Positions 1-5,640 of a stretch of DNA of 15,124 nucleotides are shown here, piece by piece (the stretch's first letter is position 1; every line of letters begins with the position of its first letter). A program made the position numbers and the translations under genes. The notes under the pieces were generated by a model, which was not told where the DNA came from, made no database searches, and was given only the letters and a program-made list of their open reading frames with translations. The stretch is from contig CAIUZX010000325.1 of the NCBI GenBank assembly GCA_903903715.1, forward strand, positions 1 to 15,124, in the 5' to 3' direction. This stretch comes from an uncultured Caulobacterales bacterium (GTDB lineage Bacteria > Pseudomonadota > Alphaproteobacteria > Caulobacterales > Caulobacteraceae).

Positions 1-1
1 C

Positions 2-388
2 GGCAGTCGCGAGTTGCTGGAGGCGATGAAGCGCGGGGAGTCCGTCGCGCTGATGAACGATCAGAAGTTCAACGGCGGCGTCGCGGCGCCCTTCATGGGT
101 CAACCGGCGCATACCGCAGCCGCGCCGACGCGGCTCGCCCTGCGCTTTGGCGCCGATCTGCAACCGATGACGGTCGAGCGCCTGCCCAATGCCCGCTTTC
201 GCGTGACGGTTCACGAGCCGATCGCCCTTAGGCGGACAGGTTCGCGCACCGCGGATCTCGAATATGGCGTGGCGCAGGTGAACGCGTTCATCGAGACCCA
301 GGTCCGCGCGCGGCCCCGGGAATGGTTCTGGGTGCACAAGCGCTGGGCGAACGCCGCCTACGATTCCTTGTCAGAGCCCGCGGGATAG
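2..388 (+). CDS. Lipid A biosynthesis acyltransferase, C-terminal part (LpxL/HtrB family)
   Basis: This is the last 128 codons of a gene that begins before the window. The frame is open from base 2 and ends at a TAG at 386-388. The family transfers an acyl chain from acyl-ACP to a lipid A precursor at the inner face of the cytoplasmic membrane. The visible part has features of the family's second half: a segment reading VALMNDQKFNGGVAAPFMG, which corresponds to the conserved D-Q-x(n)-G-G-x(n)-F-G/F-M-G region, then the alanine-rich stretch HTAAAPTRLALRFGADLQP, and the terminal WFWVHKRW, which matches the usual W-x-H-x-R-W ending. The catalytic HX4D/E motif of this family lies in the missing N-terminal part, so activity cannot be judged. 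It converges on the small membrane protein gene, with 17 bases between the stops. Which acyltransferase paralogue it is cannot be decided from the C-terminus. Confidence 0.85.
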   Translation, partial: GSRELLEAMKRGESVALMNDQKFNGGVAAPFMGQPAHTAAAPTRLALRFGADLQPMTVERLPNARFRVTVHEPIALRRTGSRTADLEYGVAQVNAFIETQVRARPREWFWVHKRWANAAYDSLSEPAG

Positions 389-405
389 ACCGAAACGAAA
401 TCGTC

Positions 406-720
406 TCAATGATGCAAGATGGTGACGAGACCCGCGACGTCAAACAGGAACGGCCCGATCATGAACAGCCAGGGGAGCTTCCGCGCCCCCAGAATGTAGG
501 CGCCCCAGGCGCACGCCGGACCGAGGACACAGGCGATTGGCCACGCCGGTCCAATATTAAACACGGTCAGATCGTTCGACGCGAAACTGTAGTCGAGCTC
601 CAGATACCCAAGACAGCCGGCCATGGCCGCCATAGGCAGACTGAGCAGCGACACTGCCGTGGCGACGACCAGACGCGTCGGATGGGGCTCTGCTTCCCTC
701 AGAATTCTGACACCGGACAT
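406..720 (-). CDS. Small hypothetical membrane protein with three predicted helices
   Basis: I do not recognise this 104-residue protein. It starts with MSGVRILREAEPHPTR, a short basic cytoplasmic-looking tail, and then has three hydrophobic segments at about residues 16-41, 55-77 and 82-102, ending in ILHH. The central and last segments are rich in Gly, Pro and aromatic residues (GPAW, GPACAWGAY, KLPWLF), which is typical of small integral membrane proteins. It is probably real: the opposing strand is open too, but gives only an Arg/Asp/Gln-rich shadow product. A GGGAG that could serve as ribosome-binding site sits at 731-735, ten bases before the ATG, inside a predicted hairpin. The gene lies 99 bases downstream of the CoA-lyase gene in the same direction, so it may be the last gene of that unit or have its own promoter. 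No function is assigned. Confidence 0.6.
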   Translation of the reverse strand: MSGVRILREAEPHPTRLVVATAVSLLSLPMAAMAGCLGYLELDYSFASNDLTVFNIGPAWPIACVLGPACAWGAYILGARKLPWLFMIGPFLFDVAGLVTILHH

Positions 721-730
721 GCGTCCAAAT

Positions 731-782
731 CTCCCAAAGGCGCGTAACGTTCGCTGGGCGAAGGTCTCGGGCGCCCTGGGAG
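731..782 (-). promoter_or_regulatory. Imperfect leader hairpin covering the ribosome-binding site of the small membrane protein
   Basis: The arms are CTCCCA (731-736) plus GGCGC (739-743) against GCGCC (771-775) plus TGGGAG (777-782), giving an 11-pair stem with a small internal mismatch. A nested perfect hairpin, TTCGC-TGG-GCGAA, sits at 750-762. On the minus strand the 731-735 arm reads GGGAG, the only good Shine-Dalgarno candidate for the gene starting at 720, so folding would hide it. It could instead be a weak terminator after the CoA-lyase gene, but only ATTTGG follows the stem, which is a poor T-tract. Confidence 0.4.
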
Positions 783-819
783 CTAAACGTATATTCTGAG
801 AGAGTCCGGCGCGGGTGCG

Positions 820-1683
820 TCAGGAATTAGCGATCGCGTCCGCGACAGCGACCGTCTTTTCGGCCTGAGCCAGATGCAGTCGCTCCGCCATCTTCCCATC
901 CACGCGGATCGCGCCGCGATCCTGGTTCTCCGGCAGGGCGAAGGCGGCAATCACGGCGCGGGCGAACGCGATCTCGTCTTCCGTCGGGCTGAACGCTGTA
1001 TTTGCCGGTTCCACCTGGCTGGGGTGGATGAGGGTCTTGCCGTCGAAGCCGAATTCGACCCCTTGCAGGCACTGGGCCGTGAAGCCCTCGACATCCTCAA
1101 GCCCATTGAACACCCCGTCCAGGATCGTCAGGCCGTAGGCCTTCGCCGCCGCAACACTGAGCGAGAGGGGTGCGAACAAGGCGTCCCGACGGACCGTGAG
1201 CCGCGCGCCGGTCTCTTTGACCAGATCGTTCGTGCCCATCACCCAGCAGGTCATGCGGGATGTGGCTGAGGATGCGGCCACGTCTTCGAGATGGAACAGA
1301 ACCTTGGCCGTCTCGATCATCGTCCAGAGGCGGGTGTGGGCGGGGGCGCTGTCGATGCGTGCGTCATAACGCGCGACATCAGCGCCATCATTGATCTTGG
1401 GGACAAGGACTGCGTCGGGGCCGGCCAGCGCTGCTGCGGCCAGATCCGCTGCGCCCCAGGGCGTATCTAGCCCATTGACGCGGATGATGACTTCGCGGCG
1501 ACCGAACCCGCCGGCCTTCACCGCCTCAACGGCCTGGGCCCTCGCCACGTCCTTCGCCTCGGGCGCCACTGCGTCCTCGAGATCGAGGATCACGGCGTCG
1601 CAGGGTAAAGTGCGCGCCTTATCGATCGCCTTCTGGTTCGAGGCGGGCATGTAGAGAACGCTGCGACGGGGACGGACGGTCAT
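820..1683 (-). CDS. CoA-ester lyase of the HpcH/HpaI aldolase family (CitE-like)
   Basis: At 287 residues this matches the length of CitE-like and malyl/citramalyl-CoA lyase proteins, which are Mg-dependent TIM-barrel enzymes that cleave or hydrolyse 3-hydroxyacyl-CoA esters. The N-terminus RRSVLYMPASNQKAIDKA is the family's first strand and CoA-phosphate loop. LDLEDAVAP (34-42), IRVNG (67-71, with R68), MIETA (122-126, with the metal ligand E124) and MGTNDLVKE (149-157, with the metal ligand D153) follow in the expected order, then GFDGKTLIHPSQV (212-224) and a C-terminal lid helix. No citrate-lyase partner genes (alpha, gamma, CitC) lie nearby, so it is a stand-alone lyase or malyl-CoA thioesterase and not citrate lyase beta. 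Its ATG overlaps the stop of thpR in an ATGA, so it is probably translated by coupling. The exact substrate cannot be read from the sequence. Confidence 0.87.
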   Translation of the reverse strand: MTVRPRRSVLYMPASNQKAIDKARTLPCDAVILDLEDAVAPEAKDVARAQAVEAVKAGGFGRREVIIRVNGLDTPWGAADLAAAALAGPDAVLVPKINDGADVARYDARIDSAPAHTRLWTMIETAKVLFHLEDVAASSATSRMTCWVMGTNDLVKETGARLTVRRDALFAPLSLSVAAAKAYGLTILDGVFNGLEDVEGFTAQCLQGVEFGFDGKTLIHPSQVEPANTAFSPTEDEIAFARAVIAAFALPENQDRGAIRVDGKMAERLHLAQAEKTVAVADAIANS

Positions 1684-2243
1684 GTTTCGGCTCGTGTCGG
1701 TGTGGGGCTTCTCAGCCTATAGACCCTCTCGAGATCATAATGCGAGCCGTCCGGACCCTTCCAGCTCGAATAGAGGGCGAAGTGGTCGACCGTCCATACT
1801 GGTGACTGCAGGAGATTGTGACCGAGAACCCAGGCGGCGACTCGATCGGGCGGCGTTCTTCGCAGATAGGCCAGGGTCACATGCGGTCGGTAGGTTCGAT
1901 CATCCGACTTCACACCCAGCCGCCGACCGGCCGTAGCGCATTTCGCCGCCAGCCGTGAAAGCTCCGACGATTCTGCAACCCCCGCCCAGACGGCCCGAAC
2001 CTCCGCGCCGTCGTTGAACGCGCCGACGCCGCTCAAACGGAGGTCGAACATCGGCAACGAGATGGCGGACAGGGCGCTGTCGAGCTCCCCGGCTGTTTCC
2101 TCGGTGAGTTCCCCGTAGAAGCTCAAAGTGATGTGGAGCTTTTCAGCCGGAGACCAGCGCGCACGAGGCAGGCCCTGCTGGCGTCTGGCAAGGCCCTCTG
2201 CGATCTCCTCAGGGACAGGCACTGCGGCGAACAGCCGGATCAT
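1680..2243 (-). CDS. thpR: RNA 2',3'-cyclic phosphodiesterase (ThpR/LigT, 2H superfamily)
   Basis: This 187-residue protein carries both signature tetrapeptides of the 2H phosphoesterases: H37-I-T-L40 in the segment KLHITLSFYGE, and H121-V-T-L124 in RPHVTLAYLRR. The start MIRLFAAVPVPEEI is typical of ThpR. The enzyme opens 2',3'-cyclic phosphates on RNA ends to 2'-phosphates, and it can also ligate certain tRNA halves in vitro; the biological substrate is uncertain even in well-studied bacteria. The other conserved pieces, W30 near the first motif and SSWKGPDGSHYDLERVYRL at the end, are also present, so it looks intact and of normal length. Its stop overlaps the lyase start by four bases. The start is preceded only by a distant GAGGG. 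A terminator for BI-1 lies just upstream, so it probably has its own promoter in 2244-2337, though I cannot point to clear boxes. Confidence 0.93.
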   Translation of the reverse strand: MIRLFAAVPVPEEIAEGLARRQQGLPRARWSPAEKLHITLSFYGELTEETAGELDSALSAISLPMFDLRLSGVGAFNDGAEVRAVWAGVAESSELSRLAAKCATAGRRLGVKSDDRTYRPHVTLAYLRRTPPDRVAAWVLGHNLLQSPVWTVDHFALYSSWKGPDGSHYDLERVYRLRSPTPTRAET

Positions 2244-2267
2244 GGTCTTGCGTCAGCCCTCGATACG

Positions 2268-2303
2268 AAAAAGGGGGTCGGCGGCTTTACGCTACCGACC
2301 CCC
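2268..2303 (-). terminator. Intrinsic terminator after the BI-1 gene
   Basis: A perfect nine-pair stem, GGGGGTCGG (2273-2281) with CCGACCCCC (2295-2303), has a 13-base loop. On the minus strand it is followed by five T residues (2272 down to 2268). It lies 35 bases past the BI-1 stop and 25 bases before the thpR start, so it separates the two transcripts. Confidence 0.85.
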
Positions 2304-2337
2304 GATCAATACGTCCGTCGTCAGGCGAACCTTGGGA

Positions 2338-3081
2338 TCAGCGGCGATTGCCGCCCAGGATCGACATCAGGAACTGGAAGAGGTTGATGAAGTCGAGATA
2401 GAGCGACAGCGCGCCATAGCTGGTCGCGACGCCCATCGCGGCTTCGTTTCCACCCAACTGGTAGTAGGTCATCTTCAGACGCTGCGTGTCATAGGCGGTC
2501 AGCCCGGCGAAGATCAGGACGCCGAGGATCGAGACAACGAAGCTGATCGCGCTTGAGTGCACGAACATGTTGACCACCGACGCGATGATGATCCCGAACA
2601 GGCCCATGATCAGGAACGAACCGAAGCCGGACAGGTCTTTCTTGGTGACGTAGCCCCAGAGGCTCAAACCACCAAACGCAGCGGCGGTGATGAAGAACAC
2701 CTGCGCAACGCTGCCGAGTTGGTAGATCATGAACCAGACCGACAGGCTGGACCCGATCAAGGATACGATGGTCCAGTAGATGGCGGCGGCGCTTTGCGGT
2801 GTTGGATTGCGCATCAGAAAGCCGGCGGCCAGCAAAACGACGAGCGGCGCCCAACGGATCGCCATCCCAATCATGGTCAGGCCCACGGGCTGCGAACCCT
2901 CCATGACGTAAAATAGGCTCGCCAGCGGGGTATAGGCGAAAGCGTAGGCCAGTGCGCCCGACAGGACGAGGCCCAGGGCGAGCTTGTTATAGACGCCCAG
3001 CATGAAAGCGCGCAGGCCCGCGTCGACGGACATGTCGATGACGGCGGACGGACGCGCGAAGCGGCGATCGAAATCGCTCAT
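2338..3081 (-). CDS. Bax inhibitor-1 family (TMBIM/YccA-YetJ type) membrane protein
   Basis: This 247-residue, very hydrophobic protein has about seven predicted transmembrane segments, starting near residues 28-49 (GVYNKLALGLVLSGALAYAF) and continuing at about 65-88, 101-120, 125-145, 153-173, 178-194 and 224-243. The family marker AYDTQRLKMTYY (196-207) and the final LYLDFINLFQFLM (227-239) are both present. In the Bacillus relative YetJ, two aspartates in these positions form the pH-gated calcium-leak sensor; D198 and D230 are the likely equivalents here. Bacterial members sit in the inner membrane and are variously linked to ion leak or membrane-protein quality control, with physiological role unsettled. 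It is a single-gene transcript: a divergent promoter region lies in front and a strong terminator behind. An AAGGGAA about ten bases before the ATG serves as ribosome-binding site. Confidence 0.92.
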   Translation of the reverse strand: MSDFDRRFARPSAVIDMSVDAGLRAFMLGVYNKLALGLVLSGALAYAFAYTPLASLFYVMEGSQPVGLTMIGMAIRWAPLVVLLAAGFLMRNPTPQSAAAIYWTIVSLIGSSLSVWFMIYQLGSVAQVFFITAAAFGGLSLWGYVTKKDLSGFGSFLIMGLFGIIIASVVNMFVHSSAISFVVSILGVLIFAGLTAYDTQRLKMTYYQLGGNEAAMGVATSYGALSLYLDFINLFQFLMSILGGNRR

Positions 3082-3101
3082 GGCGAACAGTTCCCTTAAT
3101 G

Positions 3102-3153
3102 ACGCCCATGGCGGGCGTGGCCCTTATATCACGCTGAATGGCCTTGTCTTCAA
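3102..3153 (-). promoter_or_regulatory. Candidate promoter and palindrome for the BI-1 gene
   Basis: On the minus strand TTGAAG (3148-3153) and TATAAG (3123-3128) resemble -35 and -10 boxes, though with a long 19-base spacer. A perfect inverted repeat, ACGCCC-N5-GGGCGT (3102-3118), lies where transcription would begin, and a second one, CCTTG-N4-CAAGG (3142-3155), overlaps the -35 box. These could be operator sites. This is inference from consensus likeness only. Confidence 0.35.
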
Positions 3154-3222
3154 GGGGAACGACGATTCGAACGCTCGGATGTGGGTCGACGCCCGTATTG
3201 CGAGCCGTTTAAGGTGTCTGTC

Positions 3223-3684
3223 ATGACCGATCAGATCTCAAATCCTCCGGGCCTCTTGCCCCACATGATGATCATGGCGCCGCACGCGTCGGCTCTGGGA
3301 ATGACTGTTGCGTCCGTTGAAACGGCGGAGGTTGTCCTGCACGTCCCGTTTCGCTCCGACCTTGTCGGCGACCCGGAGCGCGGCGTCATCGCCGGCGGCG
3401 TGGTGACCGCCTTACTGGACCACGCCTGCGGACAGGCGGTTATGGCGGCCCTGAAGGACTACCAGACCATTGCGACGCTGGATCTTCGCATCGACTACAT
3501 GCGCTCGGCCGAGCCCGGCCTTGGCGTCTTTTGCCACGCCCATTGCTACAAGGTGACCCGCTCCGTCGCCTTCGTCAGAGGTCAGGCCTATGACCGCGAC
3601 CGCGGCGATCCGGTAGCGACGGCGCAGGCCGCCTTTATGCTGAACACGAGTGCGCGGCGTTCGTCGAAGGCGACAGCGATATGA
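3223..3684 (+). CDS. Hotdog-fold thioesterase, PaaI/YdiI-like (first of a tandem pair)
   Basis: I start this protein at the ATG at 3223 because AAGGTG at 3211-3216 gives a normal ribosome-binding site and the family begins about here; an in-frame GTG at 3181 would add 14 unlikely residues. The 153-residue product has the single hotdog domain of acyl-CoA thioesterases. The core reads GVIAGGVVTALLDHACGQAV (54-73): the conserved GG is present and D66 is the expected general acid/base, but the usual His of the HGG motif is Ala57. TLDLRIDYMRSA (85-96) is the typical central strand for this family. Such enzymes hydrolyse acyl- or aryl-CoA thioesters in the cytoplasm; the substrate here is unknown. 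Its stop overlaps the next gene in an ATGA, so the two are co-translated and may form a heteromer. Confidence 0.88.
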   Translation: MTDQISNPPGLLPHMMIMAPHASALGMTVASVETAEVVLHVPFRSDLVGDPERGVIAGGVVTALLDHACGQAVMAALKDYQTIATLDLRIDYMRSAEPGLGVFCHAHCYKVTRSVAFVRGQAYDRDRGDPVATAQAAFMLNTSARRSSKATAI

Positions 3685-4121
3685 GCGATACAGGGCAGGA
3701 TCTGAACAAGCAGCTTGCGGACCTGTTGGGGCGGATCCCTTACGCCGTGTTTTTGGGCGTGCGCGCGGATCTCGCAGGCGATGAAATGACAGCGGTCCTG
3801 CCCTATTCTGACCGGCTGATCGGCAATCCGGTTCTGCCCGCTTTGCATGGCGGCGTGATCGGGGCGTTTCTGGAGATGACCGCGGTGGCGCAACTGTCCG
3901 TCGGGCAGGGTCTGGTTGGCCTGCCCCGCACGATCGACGTCACCATCGACTATCTGCGCAGCGGACGTCCGCGGGACACCTTTGCGCGGGCCAATATCCG
4001 CAAGGCGGGGCGACGGATCGCCAATGTGCAGGTCGAGGCGTGGCAGGAGACCCGATCAGCCCCCATCGCCGTGCTGCACGGGCATTTTCTGATCGCGCCA
4101 AAAGACGACGGCGTCGCCTGA
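3681..4121 (+). CDS. Hotdog-fold thioesterase, PaaI-like (second of a tandem pair)
   Basis: This 146-residue protein has one hotdog domain and is a diverged relative of its upstream neighbour. Its core reads LHGGVIGAFLEMTAVAQL: H56-G57-G58 is the canonical motif and E65 occupies the acidic catalytic position (Glu instead of the Asp of the first copy). TIDVTIDYLRSGRP is the matching central strand. It starts at an ATG inside the stop of the first thioesterase, so expression is coupled. Hotdog enzymes work as dimers or tetramers with active sites at subunit interfaces, so one interpretation is that the pair forms mixed dimers with one HGG/E and one AGG/D site. It converges on the amidase gene with ten bases between the stops. 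The physiological substrate cannot be inferred from context. Confidence 0.88.
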   Translation: MSDTGQDLNKQLADLLGRIPYAVFLGVRADLAGDEMTAVLPYSDRLIGNPVLPALHGGVIGAFLEMTAVAQLSVGQGLVGLPRTIDVTIDYLRSGRPRDTFARANIRKAGRRIANVQVEAWQETRSAPIAVLHGHFLIAPKDDGVA

Positions 4122-4131
4122 ATAGATCGCG

Positions 4132-5493
4132 CTAAGCCCGGTGACGCGGCGGCGCCCCAACCGGTTCCGCCAGCGCCCGGGCCAGCCCCAGCGCCGTCTC
4201 ATCGTCCCAGGCGAGCACCTGGCTCGACAAGGGCAACTCGTCATCCGTGAGCCCCATGGGGAAAGCGCAGGCCGGAAGGCCGACGACATTGCCCAGCGTC
4301 GTGTAGTGGGCGACGTTGGCTGAAGGGCCGTCATCAAACCGATAGGCGGCGCACGGTGTCGTCGGCAGAAGCAAGGCCTGAACCGCCCCCAGCGCGCCGC
4401 GGGCGGCCTCGGCCATGGACGCAAGTTCTCGATAGGCGGCTGCGAGGGTCGCCGCGGTCTGCTCCCCGCCAAAGCCCATATCGTCGCGGAACGCCTTCGA
4501 GAAACCATCGGGATCACGAGCCAGCGCCTCGGCATGATCCGCGCTCGACTCCGCGCCCGAGATCAGCCAGCCCAGGAAGACGGCGCGCTGGATATCGTAG
4601 CCTTCCAGGGTCACTTCCTCGACCTCAAAGCCCAGCCGTCTTGCATGGGCGACGGCGGCGGTGAGAGCCGCAGCCTCGACCTCGTCAACCGGCAGGCCTT
4701 CGAGACGCAGCACCCCGAGAGGCGCCTGCAACAACGTGTCGAGATCGGCAGGCCTTGCGATCTCGCTCGCCAGTTCCGCCTCGGCGCCGCAGGACGCCGC
4801 CAGCAACCGCGCGCAATCGTCCGCTGAGCGGCCGTGCACCCCGACATGGTCGAGCGTCCAGCTCATAGGCATGACCCCGTCAGTGGAGATCAAACCTTGC
4901 GTCGGCTTGTGGCCGAATACGCCGGTGAATGACGAGGGGATCCGGACCGATCCCAGGGTGTCGGAGCCGAGCGCCGCAGCGCACAGACCCGCTGACACCG
5001 CGGCGGCTGATCCGCCGGAGGAGCCCCCGGCGCTGTAACCGTTCCGCCAGGGATTTTGGGTGCGGCCGAACCAGGGATTGTCGGTCATCGCGCCGAAAGC
5101 GCCCTCGTGCATATTGACGAGCCCAAGGATCACCGCCCCGGACTCCCGCAGCTTCTCGATCACGACGGCGTCCCGTTCAGCGATCCGGTCACGATAGGCG
5201 CCGACGCCGCCGTGCCAGGGCATGCCCTTGACCGCGATGTTGGCCTTCACGGCGATCGGGGCGCCGTCGATCATCGACCGGGCCTCGCCTGCGGCCCAGC
5301 GTTCAGCGCTTTCGTGAGCCGCCTTTTCCGCAGCGGCGCGATCCTGCGCCACAAAGCAGCCGAGTGCGCCGTCCAGGCCGTCGATGCGCGATTGATAGGC
5401 CTGATAAACCTCGACCGGCGTGACGGCGCGGTCGGCGAAGAGATCGGCGAGGCCCGATAGGCCCGCCTCGACAATGGGATTTGCAAAGTTCAT
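4132..5493 (-). CDS. Amidase-signature (AS) family hydrolase
   Basis: This 453-residue enzyme has the Ser-cisSer-Lys triad of the AS family: K83 in PIAVKANI, S158 in YSAGGSSGGSAAA and the nucleophile S182 in GSDTLGSVRIPSS. The spacings (75 and 24 residues) equal those of FAAH (K142, S217, S241). Family members hydrolyse carboxamides to acid and ammonia or amine, usually in the cytoplasm; no signal peptide is visible. The length is normal. The usual DTGGS or DTAGS loop is DTLGS here, a leucine at a backbone oxyanion-hole position. GatB and GatC are not adjacent and the C-terminal half does not look like GatA, so it is unlikely to be the tRNA amidotransferase subunit. The ATG at 5491-5493 is abutted by a perfect palindrome instead of an obvious ribosome-binding site. 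It is divergent from the dehydratase gene. The substrate is unknown. Confidence 0.9.
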   Translation of the reverse strand: MNFANPIVEAGLSGLADLFADRAVTPVEVYQAYQSRIDGLDGALGCFVAQDRAAAEKAAHESAERWAAGEARSMIDGAPIAVKANIAVKGMPWHGGVGAYRDRIAERDAVVIEKLRESGAVILGLVNMHEGAFGAMTDNPWFGRTQNPWRNGYSAGGSSGGSAAAVSAGLCAAALGSDTLGSVRIPSSFTGVFGHKPTQGLISTDGVMPMSWTLDHVGVHGRSADDCARLLAASCGAEAELASEIARPADLDTLLQAPLGVLRLEGLPVDEVEAAALTAAVAHARRLGFEVEEVTLEGYDIQRAVFLGWLISGAESSADHAEALARDPDGFSKAFRDDMGFGGEQTAATLAAAYRELASMAEAARGALGAVQALLLPTTPCAAYRFDDGPSANVAHYTTLGNVVGLPACAFPMGLTDDELPLSSQVLAWDDETALGLARALAEPVGAPPRHRA

Positions 5494-5508
5494 GGGTCAT
5501 CTTGACCC
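5494..5508. promoter_or_regulatory. Perfect palindrome abutting the amidase start codon
   Basis: GGGTCA-TCT-TGACCC occupies the 15 bases directly in front of the amidase ATG. It could be a repressor operator in the divergent amidase/dehydratase promoter region or a leader hairpin that blocks initiation. No good Shine-Dalgarno sequence is visible apart from the weak AAGATGA within it. Confidence 0.4.
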
Positions 5509-5640
5509 GGCGAGGCGGCGTCTGTCACCAGCAGAATTGAATTGTGTGGTGAGACCGCCCTTGGCGCAGGCGTCACGGGTGTAGCATGAGTGCAAGTACG
5601 GCCGTTCGATACGGACGCTGACGGCAGGGCGTTGACGATC
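5509..5640. other. Divergent amidase/dehydratase intergenic region, no clear promoter
   Basis: This is the rest of the 147 bases between the amidase and dehydratase starts. It must carry promoters in both directions. TTGGCG (5561-5566) and TAGCAT (5582-5587) are a weak pair for the plus strand with a 15-base spacer. AGGG near 5627-5630 is the likely ribosome-binding site of the dehydratase. No known regulator-binding consensus stands out. Confidence 0.3.

Noticed and set aside
322..747. 141-codon plus-strand frame opposite the small membrane protein
   Set aside because: The product is Arg/Asp/Gln-rich with no hydrophobic or domain pattern and starts inside the acyltransferase gene; the minus-strand frame gives a coherent three-helix protein.
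4132..5493. Reading the amidase as GatA
   Set aside because: GatB and GatC are not adjacent, the nucleophile loop is DTLGS followed by VRIPSS rather than DTGGSIRQPA, and the C-terminal half does not resemble GatA.
5586..5621. Eleven-codon ORF before the dehydratase (ATG at 5586)
   Set aside because: There is no ribosome-binding site and no coupling to the dehydratase start 20 bases later; chance is sufficient.
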